Shown piece after piece: positions 8,075-16,366 of a stretch of 34,920 nucleotides of DNA (positions are counted from its first letter, which is position 1; each line of letters starts with the position of its first letter). The notes below the pieces were generated by a model that ran no database searches, was not told where the DNA came from, and worked only from the letters and a program-made list of their open reading frames with translations. Source of the DNA: Rhodovibrio sodomensis (GTDB lineage: Bacteria > Pseudomonadota > Alphaproteobacteria > Kiloniellales > Rhodovibrionaceae); contig NZ_NRRL01000047.1 of assembly GCF_016583645.1 (NCBI RefSeq), forward strand, positions 1-34,920, in the 5' to 3' direction. Both the position numbers and the translations under genes were made by a program.

Positions 8075-8596
8075 ATGACGGGATCATACGGCTGTCGCGC
8101 TCTCGCGATTTTTGCGGCGCTGTTTGCCGCCGGCCTTGGCGGCGGAGCGTGCGCCCACGGCGGGCCGGAACAGGTCAGGCAGGCCCGGCTGAGCGGCACC
8201 AACCCCGGCGCGGTGTTACCCATCCCGCGGAATCAACACGGGGCGGTGCCGGCGCGTCTTGCGATCACCGCGACACCGGTCGACGGCACGCCGACCGCGA
8301 GCTACCTTCTGACCGTGCATGTGCAGGCGCGCGGGACCGGGTTCGAGCCGCGCGAAATCGCCCGTGCCGCCGCCTACCCGCCCGACCTGCCGCAGCGGTT
8401 CGTCATCTCGCTGGCCGAACGGCTACAGTCCCTGGATATCCCGGCAGCGGGTGAAACCGACAACGACCGGCAGGGCCCCAAGCTCTCCCTCTCCCTCACG
8501 GTTTCCGGGATTCAGGATCGCGGTCTGCCCCAGGGTTTCGCGCTCGACGTGAGCGTATCGTCCGCATCCGCCCAGGACGCGCCAACAGGCGAATAA
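8075..8596 (+). CDS. Exported protein of unknown function
   Basis: I do not recognise a family. The 173-residue protein starts with a signal-like segment (RALAIFAALFAAGLGGGACA, residues 8-27) that could be cut after Ala27; Cys26 makes a poor lipobox. The mature part is predicted mostly beta and polar, with alternating strands such as PARLAITATPVDG and LSLSLTVSGIQD, a proline-rich patch and no cysteines. Start ATG 8075 has AGAAGGA about 10 bases upstream. It lies between the exported tyrosinase and a Tat-signal aldo/keto reductase, so it may be an accessory protein of the tyrosinase. That is inference from position only. GC and codon use match the neighbours. Confidence 0.65.
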   Translation: MTGSYGCRALAIFAALFAAGLGGGACAHGGPEQVRQARLSGTNPGAVLPIPRNQHGAVPARLAITATPVDGTPTASYLLTVHVQARGTGFEPREIARAAAYPPDLPQRFVISLAERLQSLDIPAAGETDNDRQGPKLSLSLTVSGIQDRGLPQGFALDVSVSSASAQDAPTGE

Positions 8597-8693
8597 CCGG
8601 GCCCAAACGCGACCCGGTCACGAGCGTGCGCTTGAACCATCGCCGTCCCTGCGCCACTTGGCGGGCGCGACCCGGTTCACAGCGGAGAGGCCA

Positions 8694-9632
8694 ATGTCCG
8701 ATACGGCAACCGGCTGGACGCGCCGGCGGTTCCTGGCGACCACCGCGGGGGCCGCGCTGGCGCCGGCGTTCGGCCCGGAGCTCGCGCGCGCGGCGGCCGA
8801 GAGCATTCACACCCGGCCGATCCCAGCCACCGGGGAACGGATCCCGGCGGTCGGCATGGGCACCTGGATCACCTTCAACGTCGGCGGCGACACCGAGCTG
8901 CGCCGGCACCGCAAGCGGATCCTGGAAGAGTTCTTCGCCCGCGGCGGCGGGATGATCGACAGTTCGCCGATGTACGGCTCCAGCGAGGAGGTCGTCGGCT
9001 GGTGCCTGGACCGGATGGACAACACCGACGGTCTGGTCTCCGCGACCAAGGTCTGGACCCGGGGCATGGCCGACGGCGAACAGCAGATGGCCCGCTCGCG
9101 CGAGCTGTGGGGCCTGGACACCTTCGACGTCATGCAGGTGCACAACCTGGTTGACTGGCGAACCCATCTGAAAACGCTGCGCGCCCACAAGGATCAGGGC
9201 AAGGTGCGCTACATCGGCGTCACCACGTCCCACGGCAGCCGGCACGACGAGCTCGAAGGGATCATGCGGAACGAACCGCTCGACTTCGTGCAGTTCACCT
9301 ACAACGTCGTCGACCGCTGGGCGGAGGACCGGCTGCTGCCGCTGGCGCACGAGCGCGGCATCGCGGTGATCGTGAACCGCCCCTACAAGCGCAAGGCGCT
9401 GTTCCACCGCTACCAGAGCGAACCGCTGCCGGATTGGGCGGCGGCCGAGGCCGGGGCGACCAACTGGGCCGAGTTCTTCCTCAAGTTCATCATTTCCCAC
9501 CCGGCCGTTACCTGCGCGATCCCGGCGACCAGCCAGATCCCGCACATGCAGGAAAACATGGGCGCCCTGACAGGCCCCCTGCCCGACCAGCCGACCCGCC
9601 AGAAGATGGCGCGGTACGTGGCGGAGCTTTAG
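8694..9632 (+). CDS. Aldo/keto reductase with Tat signal peptide
   Basis: NAD(P)H-dependent oxidoreductase of the aldo/keto reductase superfamily, 312 residues. A twin-arginine signal (TRRRFLATTAGAALAPAFG) fills residues 9-27, followed by an Ala-rich cleavage region. The catalytic tetrad of the family is visible: Asp and Tyr in MIDSSPMYG, Lys in SATKVW and His in MQVHNLVDW. The closing region (AIPATSQIPHMQENM) is the usual cofactor-binding part. The ATG at 8694 is preceded by GGAGAGG and begins the Tat signal. If exported, it must carry its cofactor already bound, or use a different one. It may be transcribed with the preceding exported genes, separated by 97 bases. Substrate unknown. Confidence 0.87.
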   Translation: MSDTATGWTRRRFLATTAGAALAPAFGPELARAAAESIHTRPIPATGERIPAVGMGTWITFNVGGDTELRRHRKRILEEFFARGGGMIDSSPMYGSSEEVVGWCLDRMDNTDGLVSATKVWTRGMADGEQQMARSRELWGLDTFDVMQVHNLVDWRTHLKTLRAHKDQGKVRYIGVTTSHGSRHDELEGIMRNEPLDFVQFTYNVVDRWAEDRLLPLAHERGIAVIVNRPYKRKALFHRYQSEPLPDWAAAEAGATNWAEFFLKFIISHPAVTCAIPATSQIPHMQENMGALTGPLPDQPTRQKMARYVAEL

Positions 9633-9673
9633 CGCCAAGTAGCCTCATCTCCCCAAGCACGGTCAGTCCGCTT

Positions 9674-9811
9674 ATACCCTCGCCCTTGAGGGGAGAGGGA
9701 GGGGCCCGCGCCCGTCAGGGCGTGGAAGGGTGAGGGTGGGACTCCCCGCCGTACGCTGAGGAGTCCCACCCTCACCTATCCTCTCCCCTAGAGGGAGAGG
9801 GACCCGCCGAA
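9674..9811. repeat. Dispersed repeat family A, paired units with perfect hairpin
   Basis: Two family-A units face each other: CCCTTGAGGGGAGAGGGAGG... and CCTCTCCCCTAGAGGGAGAG.... Between them GGTGAGGGTGGGACTCC (9729-9745) pairs without a mismatch with GGAGTCCCACCCTCACC (9760-9776) around a 14-base loop. The element fills nearly all of the space between the aldo/keto reductase and the next gene. It could separate the two transcripts, though no T-run follows. Confidence 0.8.
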
Positions 9812-9844
9812 ACGCTGTGCTCACTCGCATGAAGACGCTCCCCC

Positions 9845-10498
9845 ATGATGCTGCCCTACACCATCGAGGTCTTTTTCGCCGCGATGGGGCGCTATAACGC
9901 GCAATACGCGGTGCTGGTGGCGCTGCTGGCGGCGCTCAGCCTGAGTGCGTTCGTGCTGGCGGTACGGGGGACGCGCGGGGCGTGGCAGGACCGGGCGGTC
10001 GGTTCGGTGCTGGCGGCCGGCGCGCTGATGAGCGGCTGGGCGCATCAGTGGGGCCTGATGGCGGGCCTAAACTTCATGGCCGGCGTCTACGCGCCGGTCT
10101 GGATCGCCCAGGCAATCGTGCTGGCGGGCACGCTCGCGCTGCGCCCGCAGATCAGCTTCTTCGCCGGACCGCGCGGGGCCGCGCGCACCGGCGGCCTGAT
10201 CCTGGCCGGGCTCGGGGTGCTGGGTCATCCGCTGGCGCTGCTCGCGCTCGGCACGGCTCCCGCCAGCCTGCCGCTCGCCGGCAGCGCGCCGGATCCGACG
10301 GCGATCCTGACCGCCGGGCTGTTGGCGGCGGCGCGCGGGCCGCGCTGGCTGCGACTCGTGCTGCTGCTGGTGCCGCTCGCCTGGGGCGGGGTCGCGGCGA
10401 CCAGTGCCTACCTGCTCGCCTTTCCGCTCGACTACGCGGTCGGGGCGGCGGCGCTGATGGCGCTCGCCCTGATCCTGCTCGACGATCGCCGGCGCTAG
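9845..10498 (+). CDS. Polytopic membrane protein, DUF6064-like
   Basis: Integral membrane protein of 217 residues with about seven hydrophobic segments. The start MLPYTIEVFFAAMGRYN resembles the beginning of the DUF6064 family, as I remember it; no enzymatic motif is seen. Conserved-looking polar residues inside the membrane part include the AHQWGLM segment near residue 62. Two ATG codons (9845 and 9848) are adjacent and neither has a strong ribosome site. The stop TAG at 10496-10498 lies inside the left end of a family-C palindrome, so the C-terminal residues DDRRR abut the repeat. Role unknown. Confidence 0.75.
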   Translation: MMLPYTIEVFFAAMGRYNAQYAVLVALLAALSLSAFVLAVRGTRGAWQDRAVGSVLAAGALMSGWAHQWGLMAGLNFMAGVYAPVWIAQAIVLAGTLALRPQISFFAGPRGAARTGGLILAGLGVLGHPLALLALGTAPASLPLAGSAPDPTAILTAGLLAAARGPRWLRLVLLLVPLAWGGVAATSAYLLAFPLDYAVGAAALMALALILLDDRRR

Positions 10499-10545
10499 GG
10501 CAAAAATCGATGAAGGTGACTTCACCTTTCAGCATCTTTTTCTAG
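10495..10545. repeat. CTAG-bounded palindrome, family C, copy 3, between convergent genes
   Basis: CTAGGGCAAAAATCGATGAA (10495-10514) and its mirror end TTTTTCTAG (10537-10545) flank the perfect inner stem GAAGGTGA/TCACCTTC (10513-10528 region). The left CTAG provides the TAG stop (10496-10498) of the plus-strand membrane protein gene, and the right CTAG provides the TAG stop (10542-10544) of the minus-strand dehydrogenase gene. The hairpin with T-runs could terminate both transcripts. Confidence 0.8.
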
Positions 10546-11291
10546 ACGCAGCGCCCGCCGTCGACCGGCAGGACCGTGCCGGTGATGAAGTCGGCGTCGT
10601 CGCTCGCGAGGTAGAGCGCGGCCTTGGCGACGTCGGCGGGGCGCGACAGCCGGCCCATCGGCACGCTCGCCTCGAATTTCTTGCGGTTTTCCGGCGTGTC
10701 CGGCACGCCCATGAAGGATTCCAACAGGCCGGTCTCCCCCATCACGGGGGCGAGCGCGTTGACCCGGATGCCGTCGGGCGCCAGCTCGACCGCCATCGAC
10801 TGGCTGAGCAGGTTCACCGCACCCTTGGAGGCGTTGTACCAGGTCAGCCCCGGGCGCGGGCGTACGCCGGCGGTCGAGCCGACGTTGACGATCACGCCGA
10901 AACCGCGTTCACGCATCTTGGGCACGACCGCCATCGTCATCAGGTAGATCGACTTCACGTTGACGTCGAACACCTTGTCGAAGTCGGCCTCGTCGACCTG
11001 CAGCATCGGCTGGTTTTTGTGGGTGTAACCGGCGTTGTTGATCACCGTGTCGACCGGGCCGAACGCCTGCTCGGTCTCGGCCACCATCCGGTCGATGTCG
11101 GTGCGCTTGGTGACGTCGCCCTGCACCGGCACGGCGGCGTCGCCGATCTCGCCCGCGACCCGCCGCGCGCTCTGATCGTTCAGATCGGCGACACAGACCC
11201 TGGCGCCTTCCTGAGCGAACCGCTTGGCGATCGCCTCGCCGAAGCCGCTGCCCGCGCCGGTGACGATCGCCACCCTGTTGGCTAGCCGCAT
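10542..11291 (-). CDS. SDR-family oxidoreductase
   Basis: Classical short-chain dehydrogenase/reductase, 249 residues, the usual length. The cofactor motif TGAGSGFGEA is at residues 11-20, NNAG at 85-88, the catalytic Ser139 in NVGSTAGV, Tyr152 and Lys156 in WYNASKG, with Asn111 completing the tetrad. Asp36 after strand 2 (CVADL) favours NAD over NADP. The end PVDGGRCV is typical. ATG 11291 has GGGGAG about 10 bases upstream. It follows livF by 57 bases on the same strand, so it is likely the last gene of the branched-chain-type transporter operon, and may act on the imported compound or its product. It resembles 3-oxoacyl-ACP-reductase-like enzymes; substrate not predictable. Confidence 0.9.
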   Translation of the reverse strand: MRLANRVAIVTGAGSGFGEAIAKRFAQEGARVCVADLNDQSARRVAGEIGDAAVPVQGDVTKRTDIDRMVAETEQAFGPVDTVINNAGYTHKNQPMLQVDEADFDKVFDVNVKSIYLMTMAVVPKMRERGFGVIVNVGSTAGVRPRPGLTWYNASKGAVNLLSQSMAVELAPDGIRVNALAPVMGETGLLESFMGVPDTPENRKKFEASVPMGRLSRPADVAKAALYLASDDADFITGTVLPVDGGRCV

Positions 11292-11348
11292 GACGCGTTG
11301 CTCCCCGTTCGTTGGTCTTGCAGATTTCGTGACGCCGTTGGCAGGCTA

Positions 11349-12092
11349 TCAGCTCGCGCTCGACGTGCCGAGATAAAGCGCCCCGATGTCCGCCCGGTGC
11401 AAAAGCGCGTCGGCGCTGTCCTGAAGCCGCACCCGGCCGCCTTCCATCAAGACCGCGCGGTCGACGTAGGCGAGCGCCTGCTTGGCGTTCTGCTCCACCA
11501 TCACGACGCTGGTCCCGGTCGCGCGCAGGCCGGCCACCATGTCGAAGATGCGGCTGACCAACGCGGGCGCGATCCCGGCCGACGGCTCGTCCAGCAGGAT
11601 CACAGACGGCTCCGGCATCAGCGCGCGGGCGAGCGCCAGCATCTGCCGCTCACCGCCGGACAGCGTCCCGGCGCGTTGGTCCAGCCGTTCGGCCAGCCGC
11701 GGGAACAGCTCGCCCATGTCGGCGATCCGCTGGCGCCGGCGTCGACCGGCCAGGCGCACGCCGCCGATTTCCAGGTTCTCGCGCACGCTGAGGGTGGTGA
11801 ACACGTTGGCGACCTGCGGGACGTAACCGAGACCGGCGGCGGCCAGCGCCTCCGGCGCAAGCCCAGCGGTCGCGCGCCCGTTCAGCTGCACCCGGCCGGC
11901 CGACGGGACGATCTGGCGGGCGAGCGCCTTGATCAGGGTCGACTTGCCCGCCCCGTTAGGGCCGAACAGCAGCACCTGCTCCCCCGGTGCCACGGCGATG
12001 TCGACGGCGAACAGGATCTGCAGGTCGCCGTAGCCGGCATCCAGCCCCTCGACCTGCAGAACCGGTGGATCGGTCGCGGGATCCCCGCTCAT
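11349..12092 (-). CDS. livF: Branched-chain amino acid type ABC transporter ATPase, LivF-like
   Basis: Cytoplasmic ATPase subunit, 247 residues. Walker A GPNGAGKS is at residues 44-51, the Q-loop YVPQVANVF, signature LSGGERQMLALARAL, Walker B VILLDEPSAGIAP and a switch region VVMVEQNAKQAL in which the usual His is replaced by Gln-Asn, as is normal for LivF. The ATG overlaps the TGA of the preceding livM-livG fusion (12089-12092), so translation is coupled. The reading frame stays open far upstream, but the extension lies inside the other gene and is a shadow. Together with the fused LivM-LivG it gives the two ATPase domains the importer needs. Confidence 0.92.
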   Translation of the reverse strand: MSGDPATDPPVLQVEGLDAGYGDLQILFAVDIAVAPGEQVLLFGPNGAGKSTLIKALARQIVPSAGRVQLNGRATAGLAPEALAAAGLGYVPQVANVFTTLSVRENLEIGGVRLAGRRRRQRIADMGELFPRLAERLDQRAGTLSGGERQMLALARALMPEPSVILLDEPSAGIAPALVSRIFDMVAGLRATGTSVVMVEQNAKQALAYVDRAVLMEGGRVRLQDSADALLHRADIGALYLGTSSAS

Positions 12093-13885
12093 GCCGCACG
12101 GCCCCCGCCCAGGTATGCCTCGATCACGGCCGGGTCGCGCTGCACCTCGGCCGGCGTGCCCTGGGCCAGGACGCCGCCCTGGTGCATCACGATCACGCGG
12201 TCGCACCACCGCATCACCAGATCCATCTCGTGCTCCACGATCAGGAAGGAGGTGCCCTGACGGTTCAGTTCGCCGATGTGCTCGAAGATCCGGTTCGCCA
12301 GCGTCCGGTTGACGCCCGCCGCCGGCTCGTCGAGCAGCATCAGGCTGGGCCGGCGGATCATCTGCCGGCCGAGGTCGAGCAGCTTGCGCTGTCCGCCGGA
12401 GAGGTGGGCGGCCGGCTCGTCGCGCAGCCCGCTCAGCGCCAGGAACGCCAGCACCGCTTCGGCCCGGCCGGCGATCTCGTGCTCCAGCGCGCGGCGGCCG
12501 GCGACGCGCAGCCAGGTCGTCGCCAGGCTCTCGCTGCGCGCGTCCGCGCCGGCGACCATCAGGTTTTCCCAGACCGTCAGGTGCCCGAACAGCCGGGGGT
12601 TCTGGAAGGTGCGCGCCAGCCCGGCCTGGGCGGTTGCTTCCGGCGGCAGCGCGGCGATCGGCCGCCGGTTCAGGTAGACGGTGCCGGCGTCGGGACGCTG
12701 CACCCCGCTGACCAGATCGAGCAGGGTCGACTTGCCCGCCCCGTTGGGTCCGATCAGGCCGGTGATCCGCCCGCGTGCGACGTCCAGGCTGGCGCCGTCG
12801 ACCGCCGCCAGCCCGCCGAAGCGCTTGGTGACGGCGCGCACGCTCAGGATCGGGCCCTCCACAGCGTCCTGCGCCGCCTGTGCCGCGGCGACCGCGGGCA
12901 GGTCGCCGGTGAACGCCGGCGCCGTGCGCGGACGGTCCGGCCGGACGCCGTGCGGGAAGAAGCGCACCACGACCATCAGCAACAGCCCGATCAGGACGAA
13001 CCGCAGCGACGGCACGAAGCTGGGGTTGCTCTCGGCAACCGCGCTCAGGCCCGGCACGGCGTCCAGGAAGCGCGTACCTTCCCGGATGACGATCAGCAGG
13101 AACGCGCCGATCAGCACGCCCAGATGGTTGCCCGTGCCGCCCAACAGCATTGCCAGCCAGATCTGGAAGGTCACGATCGGGACGAACTGGCCGACATGGA
13201 CGACGCCCAGGGAATGCGTCCACAGACTGCCGGCCAGACCGCCCAGCGCGCCACCGATCATCAGCGCCTGCAGCTTGGTACGGGCCGTACGCTTGCCGAG
13301 CGTCCGGGCCGCCAGCTCGTCATCCCGGATCGCGCGCAGCAACCGGCCGAACGGCAGTTCGCTGGCCTGCCGGACGGCCCAGACCAGCCCGCCGACGATC
13401 GCGACGCAGCCGACCAGATAGGCGTACGCGTATAGCTCCGTTGGCACGTACGTACCGTGGCCGGGCTGCGGGATGCCGGAGATGCCGAACTCCCCGCGGG
13501 TCAGCCAAGTCTCGTTCGACAAGGCGTAGCGCACGACCTCCGCCATCGCGAAGCTGGCGACGGCGAGGTAGTGGGTGCGCAAGCGCACCGACGTCAGGCC
13601 GATCACCAGCGCCAGCAGCCCGCCGGCCAGCCCCGCGAGCGCGAACCCGGCGAGCCACGGCAGGTCGAGGCCAAGCGCGTACTGCGCGCCCGCCTCCACG
13701 TACGCCGGGGAGCCGGGCGGCGGCAGGGTGGCGAGCGCGCTGGTGAACGCGCCGACGGCGAAGAAGGCGACGTAGCCGAAATTGAGCACGCCGGCGAACC
13801 CGAACTGGACGTTCAGCCCAACCGCCAGCAGACCGTAGATCAGCCCCAGCGTGATCAGCGAGGTGGCGAACGCGAGCAGGTCCAT
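12089..13885 (-). CDS. Fused ABC permease-ATPase, LivM-LivG
   Basis: One 598-residue polypeptide joins a LivM-like permease (residues 1-311, about nine hydrophobic segments, with GLNVQFGFAGVLNFGYVAFF and LAMLLGGTGNHLGVLIGAF) to a LivG-like ATPase (345-598) by an Ala/Pro-rich linker of about 33 residues. The ATPase part has Walker A GPNGAGKST (379-387), signature LSGGQRKLLDLGRQ and Walker B LMLLDEPAAGVN, and the IVEHEMDLVM switch. Such fusions are known in alphaproteobacteria. The gene starts four bases after livH stops and overlaps livF by four, so the three form one translational unit. No frameshift is visible; the join is within a single frame. Confidence 0.93.
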   Translation of the reverse strand: MDLLAFATSLITLGLIYGLLAVGLNVQFGFAGVLNFGYVAFFAVGAFTSALATLPPPGSPAYVEAGAQYALGLDLPWLAGFALAGLAGGLLALVIGLTSVRLRTHYLAVASFAMAEVVRYALSNETWLTRGEFGISGIPQPGHGTYVPTELYAYAYLVGCVAIVGGLVWAVRQASELPFGRLLRAIRDDELAARTLGKRTARTKLQALMIGGALGGLAGSLWTHSLGVVHVGQFVPIVTFQIWLAMLLGGTGNHLGVLIGAFLLIVIREGTRFLDAVPGLSAVAESNPSFVPSLRFVLIGLLLMVVVRFFPHGVRPDRPRTAPAFTGDLPAVAAAQAAQDAVEGPILSVRAVTKRFGGLAAVDGASLDVARGRITGLIGPNGAGKSTLLDLVSGVQRPDAGTVYLNRRPIAALPPEATAQAGLARTFQNPRLFGHLTVWENLMVAGADARSESLATTWLRVAGRRALEHEIAGRAEAVLAFLALSGLRDEPAAHLSGGQRKLLDLGRQMIRRPSLMLLDEPAAGVNRTLANRIFEHIGELNRQGTSFLIVEHEMDLVMRWCDRVIVMHQGGVLAQGTPAEVQRDPAVIEAYLGGGRAA

Positions 13886-13889
13886 GCGC

Positions 13890-14756
13890 CTAGGTCCGCC
13901 CGCCCATCAGGCCCCGCGGGCGCGCCAGCAGCACCAGGATCAACAGCACGAAGGCGAACGCGTAGGCGTAGTCCGCGGAGACGTAGGTCGCGCCCAGCTC
14001 GACCCCCAGGCCGACGATCAGCCCGCCCAGCATGGCGCCGTAGGGGCTGCCGATCCCGCCCAGCAGCACGGCCGCGAACACCACAAGCAGGAAACGCCAG
14101 CCCATGGCCGGGTCCAGCGTGACCTGCGTGACCGCCAGCAGGATGCCGCCCAACGCACCGATCGCCGCCGACAGGAACCAGGTCGCCGCCAGCACCCGCG
14201 GCGCGGCGACCCCGGCGGAGCGTGCCAGGGCGGCGTCGTCGGCGACCGCGCGCATGCTCTTGCCCAGCAGGCTCCGGCTGAGCAGCAGGTGGACCAGCGC
14301 CATGGCGACCAGGGCGACCGCGATGGTCGCGACCTGCTCCCTGGGAACGAACACGCCGGCAACCTCCCAGGGGCGCATCAGCGGCAGGGGAAAGCGCAGC
14401 GGGTTCGCGCCGGCCACCATGCGCACCATGTTGTGCAGCACGAAGGCGAGACCGACGCTGGTGACCAGCAGCGGCAGCAGACCCCGGTGCATCAGCGGGT
14501 CGAACGCCAGGCGCGCGATCGCCACCCCCGCCAGGCCGACGGCGACCACGCTGACCGCGCCCGCCAGCGGCAGCGCCAACCCGGCCCCGGCGAGCGCGAG
14601 CGTCGCATAGGCGCCCAGGGTCAGGAACTCGCCGTAAGCGAAGTTGATGAAGCGGGTCACGCCGTAGGACAGCGTCAGCCCGACCGCGCTGACCGCGATC
14701 GTCCCGCCCAGCGCCAGGCCGTACACCAGGGTCTGCAGGAAAGCGTTCAGGTCCAT
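13890..14756 (-). CDS. livH: Branched-chain amino acid type ABC permease, LivH-like
   Basis: Membrane subunit of 288 residues with about eight hydrophobic segments. The family landmark is GLTLSYGVTRFINFAYGEFL near residues 26-45, followed later by AVADDAALARSAGV, the coupling-helix region, and VVFAAVLLGGIGSPYGAMLG. ATG 14756 begins a hydrophobic helix directly. The ribosome site is weak (CGGATCC), and 213 bases separate the gene from the binding-protein gene upstream, including a family-A repeat. With LivM it should form the heterodimeric membrane pore. Substrate may be an amino acid, amide or urea-like compound. Confidence 0.92.
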   Translation of the reverse strand: MDLNAFLQTLVYGLALGGTIAVSAVGLTLSYGVTRFINFAYGEFLTLGAYATLALAGAGLALPLAGAVSVVAVGLAGVAIARLAFDPLMHRGLLPLLVTSVGLAFVLHNMVRMVAGANPLRFPLPLMRPWEVAGVFVPREQVATIAVALVAMALVHLLLSRSLLGKSMRAVADDAALARSAGVAAPRVLAATWFLSAAIGALGGILLAVTQVTLDPAMGWRFLLVVFAAVLLGGIGSPYGAMLGGLIVGLGVELGATYVSADYAYAFAFVLLILVLLARPRGLMGGRT

Positions 14757-14890
14757 TTGGGATCCGAGAGCCGGGACGGCTGTGTTGGCGGGTTGCCTCT
14801 CCTCGCGTGGGAGACGTGGGCCAGGCTAAGGAGGTGACCTCGGCAGCACCCGCGCGCGGCGTCTTTAGGCCGAGACCGGGTGCGGACCTA

Positions 14891-14940
14891 CCTCACCCTG
14901 GCCCTCTCCTTCCAGGGACGGAGAGGGGACCCGCTGCCAC
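14891..14940. repeat. Dispersed repeat family A, single unit
   Basis: CCTCACCCTGGCCCTCTCC followed by GGAGAGGGGACCCGCTGCC can fold into a hairpin (CCTCTCC with GGAGAGG). It lies between the binding-protein gene and livH, in the same position relative to an ABC operon as the unit at 1326-1436. Confidence 0.75.
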
Positions 14941-14969
14941 CGCCGTGCCCCGGCGCCTGGAACCGAGGC

Positions 14970-16256
14970 TTAATTCAGCGCGTCGGCTGCAATGGTGGAG
15001 ACGGTGGTCCAGCGGCCGTTCTGCACCTGGCGGATGCCGAACGGGGCGGTGATGTTGCCCCAGGCGTCGAAGTCGGTCGGCCCGACCAGCCCGTCATAGT
15101 TCACCTCGCCGCCGTCCCTCAGCACCTTGGCGCCGGCGGTGTAGTCGTGGACGGTGATCTTTCCCGCGCCCGGGTTGGCGATCCGCTCGATGTTGGCGGC
15201 GAGGTTCGCGCGGGTAACCTCGCCATCCCTTAAATGCGCGCGCAGCATGGCGAGCGCGACCACGTTCATCGCGTCGAAGGTGTTGGTGGCGAAGATCTGC
15301 GGATCCGCTCCGGCGTAGTCGCGGAAGCGCTGTTCGAACGCGCGGTTGCGCTCCGCGCTCGCGTCGGACGACACCTCTTCCAGACCGTAGATGCCCTCCA
15401 CAAGTCGCGCGCCGGCCAGTTCGATGAAGTCCGAGTTGGTCTGGTCCTGGGTGACGAACCAGCGGCCCTGGTAGCCGGCCTGGAAGGCGTTGGTCATGAT
15501 CCGCGCGGTATCCTCGGGCGTGCCGACCAGGACAATCGAATCCGGATCGTTGGCGAGCGCGCCGCGCACCTCGCTGCGGTAGCTGGGCTTGCCCGGGGTG
15601 TAGGTGATCGTCTCCGCAACCGGCGCGCCGTACGTGTCGAAGGCCCGGGCGATCGGCTGCTTGAACGACACCATCGCCGGCGCGTTGCCGACCATCAGCA
15701 CCGGCTTGCGGGTGGCTTGGTCGCCCGCGAGATACTGCGGGTCGGTGGCCGCGCGGGCGATCGCGCGCCCGCCCAGACTGTCGGAGGGCACGGTCCGGAA
15801 GCAGACGTCCCGGCACGCCCGGTCGAGCGCGGTCGTGCCCGCGGTCGGCGATACCATCGGGACGTCGTTCTGCAGGATGACCTGGCGGGCGCCGGAGAAG
15901 GACAGCGAGGTCGGCCCGACGATCGCCAGCACGTTGTTGACGTTGACCAGCTTTTGCGCGGCCGTGGTGCCGGCGTCGACCACCCCCTCGGTATCGCCCT
16001 GGACGAAGGCGATCTCGTGACCGGCGATGCCGCCCGCCTGGTTGACCTCGTCGGCGACCATCTGCGCGACCGGCTGAACGTTGCTGCCGACCCAGGCGTA
16101 CTGCCCGGTGAACGGCAGCAGCAGGCCAACCTCGAGCTCGGCGTCGTGTGCCCGCGCGTCGGGTGCCGTCGCCGCGAGCATGCCGGCCGCGGCGACCGCC
16201 GCCAGCCCGCCCAGCACACCCGTCCGGCGCAGCGCGCGTGTAAGCGACCGCTTCAT
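14970..16256 (-). CDS. ABC transporter substrate-binding protein, LivK-like
   Basis: Periplasmic binding protein of the leucine/amide-binding type, 428 residues. A signal peptide with a long basic start spans residues 1-36 (ends APDARA). The mature part opens ELEVGLLLPFTGQYAWVG, the usual first strand and loop of this family, and contains GGIAGHEIAFVQGDTEG and VLAIVGPTSLSFSGA. Two cysteines four residues apart (ACRDVC) could form a disulphide, as in other LivK-type proteins. ATG 16256 follows GGGGG (CCCCC on plus) about six bases upstream. It is the first gene of the transporter operon livH, livM-livG, livF, SDR. The ligand cannot be read from sequence. Confidence 0.92.
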   Translation of the reverse strand: MKRSLTRALRRTGVLGGLAAVAAAGMLAATAPDARAHDAELEVGLLLPFTGQYAWVGSNVQPVAQMVADEVNQAGGIAGHEIAFVQGDTEGVVDAGTTAAQKLVNVNNVLAIVGPTSLSFSGARQVILQNDVPMVSPTAGTTALDRACRDVCFRTVPSDSLGGRAIARAATDPQYLAGDQATRKPVLMVGNAPAMVSFKQPIARAFDTYGAPVAETITYTPGKPSYRSEVRGALANDPDSIVLVGTPEDTARIMTNAFQAGYQGRWFVTQDQTNSDFIELAGARLVEGIYGLEEVSSDASAERNRAFEQRFRDYAGADPQIFATNTFDAMNVVALAMLRAHLRDGEVTRANLAANIERIANPGAGKITVHDYTAGAKVLRDGGEVNYDGLVGPTDFDAWGNITAPFGIRQVQNGRWTTVSTIAADALN

Positions 16257-16366
16257 CGTGTCCCCCCGGGGGTCGTGTAGTCCAAGCGAGACCGCAGCCT
16301 CGCCGCCACTCTAGCCGCGGGAATCCGCCTTGAGAAGCGGTGCCATGTCGGGCAAGCGGGCGCCGC

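Noticed and set aside
11349..13223. LivF frame extended upstream to 624 codons
   Set aside because: The extension overlaps the fused permease-ATPase in another frame. The ATG at 12092, in an ATGA overlap, begins the conserved ABC domain.
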